Shown here: in pieces, positions 28,512-36,423 of the stretch
Layout of the letters: the number at the start of each line of letters is the position of its first letter
Position numbering within the stretch: the stretch's first letter is position 1
Source of the DNA: an uncultured Flavihumibacter sp.
Lineage (GTDB): Bacteria > Bacteroidota > Bacteroidia > Chitinophagales > Chitinophagaceae
Direction of reading: 5' to 3'
NCBI GenBank assembly: GCA_946482545.1
Contig: CAMLRX010000006.1
Coordinates: 1-59,046, forward strand
Length of the DNA stretch: 59,046 nt
Translations under genes and position numbers: made by a program
The notes under the pieces: model-generated
Told to the model about the DNA's origin: nothing
The model's input: the letters and a program-made list of their open reading frames with translations, nothing else
The model's database searches: none

Positions 28512-29321
28512 ATGCGTCGTATAAAAAGACTCCTGCTGTTCTTTTGCTTTGCTGCCGCAGTTTTCAGTTGCCGCTCCGCACGGAAACTACAGAACGTGAT
28601 CGTACCCCCGGACACTGTGGTGAACAGTTCCACTGGTTCAGATTCCGCCACTTTCATCAGGGAGGTATATGCGCGGGTTGGAGAGAAAAAGATCGATTTT
28701 GAACGTTTTTCCGCCAAAATAAAAGTGGACTTCACCGCTTCAGATGGAAAGAAAAATGAAGTGAACGCATTCGTGCGCATGCGCAAAGACAGTGCCATCT
28801 GGATATCCATCAACGCGGCGCTCGGCATCGAAGCATTCCGTGTACTGATTACACCAGACAGTGTAAAAGTGATGGACAAACTCAATAAAGAAGCCAAAAT
28901 CCGCTCCCTTTCCTTCCTGCAGGAAATCACGAATATCCCTTTCGATTTCAAAACGGTTCAAAATATACTGGTGGGCAATCCTGTGTTCCTGGATAGCAAT
29001 ATTCAGTCGTACACCACAACACCCGACCAGGTATCCCTGTTGTACATCGGAAGCTGGTTCAAAAACCTGCTCACCGTTTCCAACCCGCAGTTCCTGGTGC
29101 TCAGCAGTAAAATCGACGACCTGAATACTTCCAGGAACCGCACCTGTGCCGTAACTTACAGTAATTATGAGGTGAAGGATGGAAGGTATTTTTCCACTTT
29201 CAGAAACCTTACGCTTGCAGAAAAAAAGAAGCTGGACATAAAGCTCGATTTTAAACAATATAGTTTTAACGAAGCTTTATCATTCCCCTTCAATGTGCCG
29301 AAAAATTATTCCGTGAATTAA
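28512..29321 (+). CDS. DUF4292-family lipoprotein
   Basis: The 269-residue protein starts MRRIKRLLLFFCFAAAVFSCRSARKL, a lipoprotein signal with C20 as the lipidation site. The mature part resembles a LolA/LolB-like half-barrel family that I know from Bacteroidota as DUF4292: FERFSAKIKVDFTASDGKKNEVNAFVR, then SAIWISINAALGIEAFRVLITPDSVKVMDK. A role in carrying lipids or lipoproteins at the outer membrane is plausible from the fold but unproven. It lies between dut and the EnvC-like gene, with gaps of 23 and 26 bp, in the same operon. Confidence 0.8.
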   Translation: MRRIKRLLLFFCFAAAVFSCRSARKLQNVIVPPDTVVNSSTGSDSATFIREVYARVGEKKIDFERFSAKIKVDFTASDGKKNEVNAFVRMRKDSAIWISINAALGIEAFRVLITPDSVKVMDKLNKEAKIRSLSFLQEITNIPFDFKTVQNILVGNPVFLDSNIQSYTTTPDQVSLLYIGSWFKNLLTVSNPQFLVLSSKIDDLNTSRNRTCAVTYSNYEVKDGRYFSTFRNLTLAEKKKLDIKLDFKQYSFNEALSFPFNVPKNYSVN

Positions 29322-29347
29322 ACGTTCAACGTTTATAAATCTATACT

Positions 29348-30715
29348 ATGCCGGTTAAAATCTTGTACGTATTCGGATTCTTACTGCTCGCCTTTACAGC
29401 CAGCGCTCAGAAAACACGCAGCGAACTGGAAAAAGAACGCGCGTCCATACAACAGGAAATTGAAAATATCCGGAAGACACTGAACGAGACCACCAAGAAC
29501 AGAAAATCGTCCCTTGCCCAACTGGCGCTGCTTCAACGCAAACTGAAGTTGCGTGAAAAAGCAGTTTCCAACGTGAACCAGGAAATTCGTGTGATCAACA
29601 ACGACATGTACCTCTCCGCCCTTGAGATCAGGAAACTGAAGGGAGAACTGGATACTTTAAAAGCGCAGTACGCGGAAAGCCTTGTATATGCTTATAAGAA
29701 CAGGAGCAACTACGATTTCATGAACTTCCTGTTCTCCGCCACCAACTTTAACGATGCAATTAAGCGTGTTGCTTACCTTAAATCATACCGCTCCTACCGG
29801 GAAAAACAGGCCGAAAATATTTCCAATACACAAAACCTGTTGCAGTCGAAGATTGACGGACTGAAAAATACGCGCAAGGAAAAGGATGAAGTGCTGGTAG
29901 CCGCCACCAAAGAAAGACAGGTACTGGCAGAAGAAAAGAAAGAGCAGGATAAAGTGGTAGCAAGTTTCCGCTCCAAAGAAAAAGAACTGAACCGTGAAAT
30001 TGCGAACAAGCGGGCACAGGATAAAAAACTGCAGAGTTCCATTTCCGCGGTGATCCGCAGGGAGCTGGAAGCCGCGCGCCTGGAAGAAAAGAAAAGACAG
30101 GAAGAAGCAAAAAAACTGGCCGCTGCCAAAGCTGCCGCGGAAAAAGCAGCCAACGCCGGAACCGCTAATTCAAATGCTACTAAGGATGTGGCCAAGAATG
30201 AAGTGCCGGAGAAAAAGACCAATCCCGTTACCAATACAGAATCCTCCGCGCCCAAGCGCGCCCGCAGTGATTTTGAAATGACGCCCGAAGGTGTAATTTC
30301 CTCCACCAACTTTGAAAAGAACAAAGGCTCACTGCCCTGGCCAGTAGAAACTGGCACACTGGTATATGGATTCGGTACACAAACACTGGCGGGCACACCC
30401 GTAACTTTCGTAAACGACGGTTATACAATTCATACCCCCATTGGCGCACCGGTGAAAGCCATCTTTGATGGTGAAGTGAGTTCGGTATATTTCGTGGATG
30501 TGAACACCAACTCGCAGGTGGTGATCGTAAAACATGGTAAATACTTTACCGCTTATGGCGGGGTGACCAATCCAACAGTGAAACCAGGCCAGGCGGTAAA
30601 AACCGGTCAAACCATAGGAAGAGTTGTCACCAACGACGAGGGCGTGGGCGAACTGGAATTCCGCCTTATGATCGAGTCAAAATTCGTGAACCCGGCTCTG
30701 TGGCTGAAAAAGTAA
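29348..30715 (+). CDS. EnvC-like murein hydrolase activator with degenerate LytM (M23) domain
   Basis: The 455-residue protein has a signal peptide (about 1-20). A long coiled coil follows (about 22-240, LEKERASIQQEIENIRK...), then an Ala/Lys-rich linker and a C-terminal LytM domain (about 335-455). The LytM zinc ligands are lost: the usual HxGxD reads NDGYT, the middle HG-x-Y-x3-Y-x-H reads HGKYFTAYGG, and the LHFE histidine is E437 in GELEFRLM. Without these it cannot cut peptidoglycan. The layout matches EnvC, which activates cell-separating amidases. It ends the LdcA-dut-DUF4292 operon and stops 8 bp before the convergent bshA. A possible amidase partner is encoded at 2826-3644, though that one lacks a signal peptide. 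Confidence 0.88.
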   Translation: MPVKILYVFGFLLLAFTASAQKTRSELEKERASIQQEIENIRKTLNETTKNRKSSLAQLALLQRKLKLREKAVSNVNQEIRVINNDMYLSALEIRKLKGELDTLKAQYAESLVYAYKNRSNYDFMNFLFSATNFNDAIKRVAYLKSYRSYREKQAENISNTQNLLQSKIDGLKNTRKEKDEVLVAATKERQVLAEEKKEQDKVVASFRSKEKELNREIANKRAQDKKLQSSISAVIRRELEAARLEEKKRQEEAKKLAAAKAAAEKAANAGTANSNATKDVAKNEVPEKKTNPVTNTESSAPKRARSDFEMTPEGVISSTNFEKNKGSLPWPVETGTLVYGFGTQTLAGTPVTFVNDGYTIHTPIGAPVKAIFDGEVSSVYFVDVNTNSQVVIVKHGKYFTAYGGVTNPTVKPGQAVKTGQTIGRVVTNDEGVGELEFRLMIESKFVNPALWLKK

Positions 30716-30723
30716 TTTAAAAG

Positions 30724-31854
30724 TTACGGTAAACATTTAACGAAGCGGTTGTACAACTGCTCGTACTGCGGAACGATATTGCCAATATCGAATTGTTCTG
30801 CCTGCGCGCGTGCATTGTTCCTGAATTGCTCCAGCGTGTCTTCGTTGCTGAGTAATTCAATAGCGAAGCCGCTCATTTCCTCCACGTTCCCGATGTTACT
30901 GAGGAAGCCTGTCTTGCCGTGGATGTTGATCTCTGGCAGACCGCCGGCATTCGTGGAAATCACGGGTACTCTTGTGGCCATGGCTTCCAAAGCGGCCAAA
31001 CCGAAGCTTTCATATTCTGAAGTGAGCAGGAAAAGGTCAGAAATGGCCAGGATTTCTTCGATTTGTTCCTGTCTTCCCACGAAACGCATATCATCACAAA
31101 GATTCAGTTCACGGCACATGTTCTCTGCCATAGGCCGCTCGGGCCCATCGCCTACGAAAAGCAATTTGCTGGGCACTTTCTCCCTGATCTTCGCGAAAAT
31201 GGCCACCACATCCTGCACACGTTTGATTTTCCTGAAATTGGAAGCGTGGAGGATGATCTTTTCGCCATTCGGCGCGATCACCTTACGGAAAGCATCAATC
31301 GGCTTTTTGGAGAAACGGCTCACGTCCACAAAGTTGTGGATCACATCTATTTCCTTTTCTATTTTGAATGAACGGTAGGTTTCATCCCGGAGGTTCTGCG
31401 ATACCGCGGTGATGGCATCGCTCTCATTGATGGAAAAGGTAACCACTGGCGCATAGGTTTTGTCTCTGCCCACCAGTGTGATATCCGTTCCGTGCAGGGT
31501 GGTGATCACGGGAATATTCTTGCCGCTTTTCAGCAGGATCTGCTTTGCCATAAAAGCGGCGGAAGCATGGGGAATAGCGTAGTGCACATGCAGCAGGTCG
31601 ATGCTGTTGTTGGTGATCACATCCACCATCGTGCTGGCCAGCGCCGTTTCATAAGGAGGAAAATCGAACAACGGATACGTGGGTACCCGGACTTCATGGT
31701 AAAATATATTCGCGTTAAATTCTATGAGCCTGACCGGTTGCTGGTAAGTGATGAAATGAACCTGGTGTCCTTTATCCGCCAAAGCCTTTCCTAATTCCGT
31801 TGCCAGTACGCCGCTCCCACCAAAAGTGGGGTAACAAACTATTCCTATGCGCAT
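30724..31854 (-). CDS. bshA: N-acetyl-alpha-D-glucosaminyl L-malate synthase (bacillithiol biosynthesis)
   Basis: I start at 31854, where MRIGIVCYPTFGGSGVLATELG fits the BshA N-terminus; a further-upstream ATG would add 13 odd residues. The 376-residue GT4 glycosyltransferase joins UDP-GlcNAc to L-malate, the first step to the thiol bacillithiol. Landmarks are HVHYAIPHASAAFMAKQIL, TTLHGTDITLVGRDKTY, VIHNFVDVSRF, the UDP-binding LHASNFRKIKRVQDV, and LLTSEYESFGLAALEAMATRVPVI. BshB and BshC are not in the window. It is convergent with the EnvC-like gene and divergent from the 124-residue membrane-anchored protein. Confidence 0.95.
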   Translation of the reverse strand: MRIGIVCYPTFGGSGVLATELGKALADKGHQVHFITYQQPVRLIEFNANIFYHEVRVPTYPLFDFPPYETALASTMVDVITNNSIDLLHVHYAIPHASAAFMAKQILLKSGKNIPVITTLHGTDITLVGRDKTYAPVVTFSINESDAITAVSQNLRDETYRSFKIEKEIDVIHNFVDVSRFSKKPIDAFRKVIAPNGEKIILHASNFRKIKRVQDVVAIFAKIREKVPSKLLFVGDGPERPMAENMCRELNLCDDMRFVGRQEQIEEILAISDLFLLTSEYESFGLAALEAMATRVPVISTNAGGLPEINIHGKTGFLSNIGNVEEMSGFAIELLSNEDTLEQFRNNARAQAEQFDIGNIVPQYEQLYNRFVKCLP

Positions 31855-31916
31855 TTTTACAAATTGAGTGGGTAAAGTAAGTACAATTTTCAATACAAAA
31901 TGTTCGGAACGGCCAC

Positions 31917-31953
31917 CCGTATTTTAGCGTAAGCGAAGCGCGGTAAAACACGG
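31917..31953. repeat. Intergenic palindrome CCGTATTTTA/TAAAACACGG
   Basis: CCGTATTTTA (31917-31926) pairs with TAAAACACGG (31944-31953) with one A-C mismatch. An inner GCG/CGC pair extends the stem. It lies between the divergent bshA and 124-residue protein genes, 63 bp upstream of the bshA start. No T tract follows. Confidence 0.5.
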
Positions 31954-32065
31954 CAATAATTTATGTATTTAAACGAATGCCCCTTTTGAACACAGAACGC
32001 ATAAGTTTTTATAGTAGATTTATCCCGGATTTGACAAACACATAACAGCCCTTCAAACAACAGGC

Positions 32066-32440
32066 ATGAAAAAGATTATACTCATTTTTATCGCGCTCGT
32101 GGTGGTAGTGGTGGGTGGCATTATATACTGGCGCTATTACCGTGTTTTCGGGGAAGGTGTGAAAACTGGGGTGCTGAATTATATGGTAAGAAAAGGCGAT
32201 GTGTTCAAAACATACGAGGGAAAACTGATCCAGGAAGGTATCCGCTCGCGGACGCCTGGAGCGGTTCAGTCGTATGAATTTGATTTTTCTGTTACTGATC
32301 CAAAACTTGCGCAGCAATTGATGGCGAACAGCGGCAAGGAATTCGATCTTCACTATAAAGAATACCACGCGGCCGTGCCATGGAGAGGGTTCAGTGTGTT
32401 TATTGTAGACAGTATCGTGGCCATGCGTACCCCGAAATGA
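32066..32440 (+). CDS. Conserved hypothetical single-pass membrane protein, 124 residues
   Basis: One N-terminal helix (KKIILIFIALVVVVVGGIIYWRYY, about 2-25) anchors a small domain of about 95 residues, outside the cytoplasm if the helix is a normal signal anchor. The segment RKGDVFKTYEGKLIQEGIRSRTPGAVQSYEFDFSV looks like an OB-like beta-barrel. Similar Bacteroidota proteins are, as far as I recall, sometimes mislabelled 6-phosphogluconate dehydrogenase; there is no Rossmann motif here. It is 7 bp upstream of the second LD-carboxypeptidase, so the two are co-transcribed and may share an envelope role. Confidence 0.7.
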   Translation: MKKIILIFIALVVVVVGGIIYWRYYRVFGEGVKTGVLNYMVRKGDVFKTYEGKLIQEGIRSRTPGAVQSYEFDFSVTDPKLAQQLMANSGKEFDLHYKEYHAAVPWRGFSVFIVDSIVAMRTPK

Positions 32441-32447
32441 CCTTAAG

Positions 32448-33374
32448 ATGATGGAACAATGTAAAGCGCCCGCCCCTTTGCAACCCGGCGATACTATTGG
32501 TATGGTTTGTCCCGCAGGATTTATGGACCCAACACGTATGGAAGATTGCTTCCGCACGCTGGAACGCTGGGGCCTGAAAGTGAAAAAAGGAAGAACGCTG
32601 GAAAGTACTTCAGACAATTATTTTTCCGGAACCGATGAAGAACGGCTTACTGACCTTCAGGAGATGCTGGACGATCCCACGGTAAACGCGGTTCTCTTTG
32701 GAAGAGGCGGGTACGGTACCAGCCGGATACTGGATAAATTGGATTTTACTACATTTCTGCAACATCCAAAATGGATCGTGGGTTTCAGTGACATCACCGC
32801 CCTGCATTGCCACCTGCAACGGCAATTCAACATCGCGTCCATTCATGGCCCGATGGCCGCGGCCTTTATTGGAGAAGGCGCGTTATCCGACTCCGTGCAC
32901 ACGCTGCAAAACGCCCTGTTCCGTAAGGGATACGATTACTCCGTTGCGCCCAATGGCCTTAACCGGGAAGGTGAGGCTGAAGGCATGCTGATTGGAGGAA
33001 ACCTCGCATTGCTGGCGCACCTCGTTGGCACCCCTTCCGACCCGGATTATTCCGGGAAGATACTTTTCATCGAAGATATCGGGGAATACCTTTACAGCAT
33101 CGACCGTATGCTGATCCAACTGCAACGTGCCGGTAAACTACAAGGACTCGCCGGAATGATCGTTGGAGGATTTACGGACATGAAAGACACACCCCGTCCG
33201 TTCGGACAAACAATTACAGCATTAATTCAGGAAAAACTGGAAGGCTACACCTTTCCGGTATGTTACGATTTCCCCGTGAGCCACGGCGCGCACAACTATG
33301 CCCTGAAATGCGGGCTGTGGCACCGCCTGGAAGTGCGGGAACAGGAAGTGAGGTTGGTTACAACGGGACAGTGA
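32448..33374 (+). CDS. LD-carboxypeptidase (peptidase S66, LdcA-like), copy 2
   Basis: The 308-residue S66 protein has the catalytic serine in WIVGFSDITALHCHL, the glutamate in LFIEDIGEYLYSIDRM and the histidine in DFPVSHGAHNYALKCG. It is a clear paralog of the protein at 27001-28035 (compare LQPGDTIGMVCPAGFMDP with FLQKGDQIGIPSPAGYMFP), but without the N-terminal extension. The usual reaction is removal of D-Ala from L,D-tetrapeptides in peptidoglycan recycling. Two copies in 6 kb suggest different substrates or conditions. It is co-transcribed with the 124-residue membrane protein and followed by a 349-bp gap. Confidence 0.9.
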   Translation: MMEQCKAPAPLQPGDTIGMVCPAGFMDPTRMEDCFRTLERWGLKVKKGRTLESTSDNYFSGTDEERLTDLQEMLDDPTVNAVLFGRGGYGTSRILDKLDFTTFLQHPKWIVGFSDITALHCHLQRQFNIASIHGPMAAAFIGEGALSDSVHTLQNALFRKGYDYSVAPNGLNREGEAEGMLIGGNLALLAHLVGTPSDPDYSGKILFIEDIGEYLYSIDRMLIQLQRAGKLQGLAGMIVGGFTDMKDTPRPFGQTITALIQEKLEGYTFPVCYDFPVSHGAHNYALKCGLWHRLEVREQEVRLVTTGQ

Positions 33375-33723
33375 TTTCATCGTCATACTTCCCGGAAAAC
33401 GCCGTTGAATACCCCGGAAAACAACGTCGGTGGCACCGGGTCACAAGAAGCTATTCACCCAAAATCTTCGCAAACCATTATCAACACTCTGTTTCACTGC
33501 AAAAAGCATGAAAACAGTGTTTTAACCGTAACCACAACCGGTAAACACCGTCCATCTTTAAAATAAACACGGTACAAATAAAAAGCGCACCAATGTAAAC
33601 TGATGCGCTCTTTTCATTTATAGTTTTCTCATAACCGCGGAACAACTCAAAATTGCACCCCTTTCAGCAATAAGCCAAATTGATATCCACCATATCTACA
33701 TAGATTCGGTCTATATTTGCAGT
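33375..33723. other. Intergenic region before oxyR: repeats, hairpins and promoter, no gene
   Basis: CCCGGAAAAC occurs twice (33391-33400, 33413-33422). A hairpin with arms GTGTTTTAACCG/CGGTAAACAC (33517-33528, 33539-33548, 2-nt bulge) follows. A weak terminator (33581-33614: GCGCA/TGCGC stem with A and T flanks) comes next. The oxyR operator and promoter occupy 33682-33719. Short open frames here have no protein-like character. Confidence 0.5.
33682..33719 (+). promoter_or_regulatory. OxyR-type operator and -7 box of oxyR
   Basis: ATAG-N7-CTAT (33700-33714) matches the half-site pattern of the E. coli OxyR operator and the general LysR T-N11-A rule. A second palindrome GATAT-N5-ATATC lies at 33682-33696, with centres 18 bp apart. 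The -7 box TATATTTG (33712-33719) overlaps the right arm, so binding should hinder transcription. The ATG follows 4 bp later. Confidence 0.6.
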
Positions 33724-34665
33724 ATGACACTCACGCAACTGGAATATATTGTAGCCGTGGACACTTACCGCCACTTCGCCACGGCAGCAGAACATTGTTA
33801 TGTGACGCAACCCACGCTCAGTATGCAGATACAGAAACTGGAGCACGAATTGGGCATTAAGATATTCGACAGAAGCAAACAACCGGTAGTGGCCACAGAT
33901 ATAGGGGAAGAAGTGATTATACAGGCGCGAAAAATCCTGAATGAAAGTAAACTGCTGGAACAGATTGTTAGCGACCGGAAAGGGTTGCTGCAGGGAGAAC
34001 TCAAACTCGGGATCATTCCTACACTTGCCCCTTATCTTCTTCCGCTGTTCATCCCCCAGTTCACTAAAAAATACCCATCCGTAAAACTTAAAATATCCGA
34101 CCTCACCACCTACCAGATCATTGAACAACTGCGTAACGGAAGACTGGATGCCGGTCTGCTGGTAACGCCGCTCAACGATGCCGGAATCCGGGAATACCCG
34201 CTGTTTTATGAAGAGATGGTCGCCTATGTTTCCCGCTCCAGCGCCGCTTTCAAAAAAACCTATGTGCTCCCCGATGATTTGGATGGCTCCAAACTCTGGT
34301 TGCTGGAGGAAGGACATTGTTTCCGAACACAAATCATGAACCTCTGTGAACTGAAGAAACAATCGGCCCACAGCGTAAGTTTTGAGTATGAAGCCGGCAG
34401 CATTGAAACCCTTCGTAAAATGGTGGAGATCAACAGCGGGGTCACCGTTTTACCCGAGCTCGCCACACTCGACCTTTCCGCCAAACAAATGAGCTTGCTC
34501 CGGCATTTCAAATCGCCGGCACCTATGCGGGAGGTAAGCCTGGTGATCCACCGGGATTTTGTGAAAAGGAGACTGATTGAAGTACTCCGGGAAGAGATTC
34601 TGGCAGGGTTGCCCGCGAAGATCAAGAAGAACGGGGCGAAACGGGTGGTGCCGGTAGTGAAGTAA
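33724..34665 (+). CDS. oxyR: Hydrogen peroxide sensor, LysR-family OxyR
   Basis: The 313-residue LysR regulator has an N-terminal winged helix (MTLTQLEYIVAVDTYRHFATAAEHCYVTQPTLSMQIQKLE). The peroxide-sensing cysteines are C199 and C208 in EEGHCFRTQIMNLCE, the same numbers and spacing as in E. coli OxyR. Oxidation to a disulfide should switch it to an activator of catalase and peroxiredoxin genes. The SIETLRKMVEINSGVTVLPELA segment also matches. No target gene such as catalase adjoins. Its own promoter carries an ATAG-N7-CTAT site, which suggests autorepression, and the start is almost leaderless. Confidence 0.95.
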   Translation: MTLTQLEYIVAVDTYRHFATAAEHCYVTQPTLSMQIQKLEHELGIKIFDRSKQPVVATDIGEEVIIQARKILNESKLLEQIVSDRKGLLQGELKLGIIPTLAPYLLPLFIPQFTKKYPSVKLKISDLTTYQIIEQLRNGRLDAGLLVTPLNDAGIREYPLFYEEMVAYVSRSSAAFKKTYVLPDDLDGSKLWLLEEGHCFRTQIMNLCELKKQSAHSVSFEYEAGSIETLRKMVEINSGVTVLPELATLDLSAKQMSLLRHFKSPAPMREVSLVIHRDFVKRRLIEVLREEILAGLPAKIKKNGAKRVVPVVK

Positions 34666-34716
34666 TTTTCCCGCAACGACACTACGACGCAACGTTAAGC
34701 GAATGCTGAATCCATA

Positions 34717-34724
34717 TATCTTTA
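34717..34724 (+). promoter_or_regulatory. Near-consensus -7 box (TATCTTTA) of the TRIC gene
   Basis: TATCTTTA matches TAnnTTTG in all but the last base and ends 7 bp before the ATG at 34732. A nearly leaderless message is expected. Confidence 0.35.
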
Positions 34725-34731
34725 AGTTAAT

Positions 34732-35343
34732 ATGCAAGTACCGTATTATATTGATCTGCTTGGAACATTTGTGTTTGCGCTTTCGGGTGCGTTGGCGGCG
34801 TATGGTAAACTACTGTACCGGGATATTTTCGGGATATCCTTTACCGCTTTCATCACAGCCATCGGTGGGGGTACATTAAGAGACATCACGCTGGGGGTGC
34901 ATCCGCTTGCCTGGGTAGCAGATGGTAATTACCTGATCGTGATATTCCTGGGTGTACTCACCGCGGTTTCCTTCCGGAAAACACTGTTACGTCTCCGGAA
35001 AACACTGTTCCTGTTCGATTCTATCGGTATCGGACTGTACACCATTCTTGGCGTTCAGAAATCACTCAGCTTCGGTGTACATCCTTTAGCGGCAATCATA
35101 CTGGGCATGTTCTCCGCCGTATTCGGCGGGGTAATCCGGGATACTCTTGTGAACGAAATCCCCCTCATTTTCCGGAAAGAAATTTATGCCACGGCATGCC
35201 TTGCGGGCGCGATTGTATTCGTGGTCATGAACCGGTTCGGCATCAGCGCCAACATCAGTTCCATCACCGGTATCCTGGTGATTATCGCCATCCGCATCGT
35301 TTCCGTTCAATACCGTATCTCCCTCCCAAGAATTGAAGATTAG
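34732..35343 (+). CDS. TRIC-family (UPF0126/YicG-like) cation channel
   Basis: The 203-residue membrane protein has seven hydrophobic segments arranged as two inverted halves. Each half carries the glycine-rich kink motif: AIGGGTLRDITLG (about 45-57) and VFGGVIRDTLVNEIP (about 125-140). These are the hallmarks of prokaryotic TRIC channels (UPF0126), trimeric potassium-permeable channels. Its location is the inner membrane. It has its own near-consensus promoter and no linked partner gene; oxyR upstream lies on the same strand, 66 bp away. Confidence 0.92.
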   Translation: MQVPYYIDLLGTFVFALSGALAAYGKLLYRDIFGISFTAFITAIGGGTLRDITLGVHPLAWVADGNYLIVIFLGVLTAVSFRKTLLRLRKTLFLFDSIGIGLYTILGVQKSLSFGVHPLAAIILGMFSAVFGGVIRDTLVNEIPLIFRKEIYATACLAGAIVFVVMNRFGISANISSITGILVIIAIRIVSVQYRISLPRIED

Positions 35344-35369
35344 ATTTTGATTACCGTTAACAACAAAAA

Positions 35370-35402
35370 TTTGCATCATCCATCGCTTCCAATGTACCTT
35401 TA
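35370..35402 (+). promoter_or_regulatory. Promoter of the polysaccharide deacetylase gene
   Basis: TTTG (35370-35373), 21 bp, then TACCTTTA (35395-35402), one base off TAnnTTTG. The ATG at 35424 lies 21 bp downstream. Confidence 0.5.
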
Positions 35403-35423
35403 CCGTCAAATCAGTATTGGTAT

Positions 35424-36278
35424 ATGGACCACCCCGATGAAGGGCTGAAACGCAGTCGCTTCCCCTATCTTATCCTCCTGCTCTTCGTGTATGGAGCAGT
35501 TTCCTGTAAACAACCGCTCCGCAAAATGGCCGGGTTCTCCGAACAGGCCGTTGATTCCCTTCAGGCCGCCGTTCCCGATGGCACTTTGTTGCCAACAGAT
35601 TCACCAGACCACCGGAAAGTGATTTACCTGAGTTTTGATGATGGTCCCAACAACGGCACACGCGTGGTCCACAACATTCTTCGGCAAGAGCAGGTTCCCG
35701 CTACTTTCTTCCTGATCGGCATACATGCTTATGGAAGTCCTGTTCAGCATAAGATGCTGGAGGAGTTGAAACAGGACCCGTCTTTACTACTTTGTAACCA
35801 CAGTTTTACCCATGGCTTCAGGAACAAATATGAACTGTATTATAACCACCCGGATTCCGTAGTGAAAGACTTCAGGCGGAATGCAGACAGTCTTCATTTT
35901 TCCAACAACATCGCGCGGACCCCGAGCAGCAATATCTGGCGGCTCCCGAAAGTTTACGGCGACTATTACAAAAGAAGAAAACCGGCCGCCGACTCCCTCT
36001 CCAATGCCGGCTTCCAACTCGTGGGCTGGGACTGGGAATGGCGCTACAACAGCAAATTCGAGTTGAAGCAAACCGCAGATGAACTTTTTAATGAGATCAA
36101 CGGTCTTTTCAAACAGAACGGCACGAAAATAAAGGACCACCTGGTATTGCTCGCGCACGACCATACATTTACGGATGCCACAGATTCCGCCCGCCTGATC
36201 AATTTTATTCAGAAAGTGAAGGCCTCGGGGGAATACCGGATCGCGTTGCTGAACCACTACCCTGGTTTGGAAAAATAA
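35424..36278 (+). CDS. Polysaccharide deacetylase-family lipoprotein
   Basis: The 284-residue protein has a lipoprotein signal ending VYGAVSCKQ and then a NodB-homology (CE4) domain. Motif 1 is VIYLSFDDGPNNGTR with the catalytic and metal aspartates. Motif 2 is NHSFTHGF with the two metal histidines, and motif 3 is ARTPSSNIWRLP. A late LLAHDHTF supplies the usual motif-5 histidine. It probably N-deacetylates peptidoglycan or another GlcNAc polymer in the periplasm or at the surface. It is monocistronic, ended by a very strong terminator. Substrate preference cannot be read from the sequence. Confidence 0.88.
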   Translation: MDHPDEGLKRSRFPYLILLLFVYGAVSCKQPLRKMAGFSEQAVDSLQAAVPDGTLLPTDSPDHRKVIYLSFDDGPNNGTRVVHNILRQEQVPATFFLIGIHAYGSPVQHKMLEELKQDPSLLLCNHSFTHGFRNKYELYYNHPDSVVKDFRRNADSLHFSNNIARTPSSNIWRLPKVYGDYYKRRKPAADSLSNAGFQLVGWDWEWRYNSKFELKQTADELFNEINGLFKQNGTKIKDHLVLLAHDHTFTDATDSARLINFIQKVKASGEYRIALLNHYPGLEK

Positions 36279-36338
36279 GCCTCGCCTTTGCAGCTACCCC
36301 AACCGTAAAATTACCGGGTTTCCCGGCGTGAATACACC

Positions 36339-36386
36339 GTCCCCGGTGGCGCCGCTATAGCGGTGCCACCGGGGACCCGTTTTTTT
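36339..36386 (+). terminator. Very strong terminator after the deacetylase gene
   Basis: GTCCCCGGTGGC (36339-36350) pairs perfectly with GCCACCGGGGAC (36365-36376). An inner CCGC-TATA-GCGG continues the stem to a tetraloop. T7 follows at 36380-36386. Confidence 0.95.
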
Positions 36387-36423
36387 CCGTACATTCGGGG
36401 ATACCATTAACTTATTTAGCACC

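Noticed and set aside
33260..33511. 83-codon plus-strand frame overlapping the end of the second LD-carboxypeptidase
   Set aside because: It starts inside a confirmed gene in another frame and runs into repeats; it has no protein-like features.
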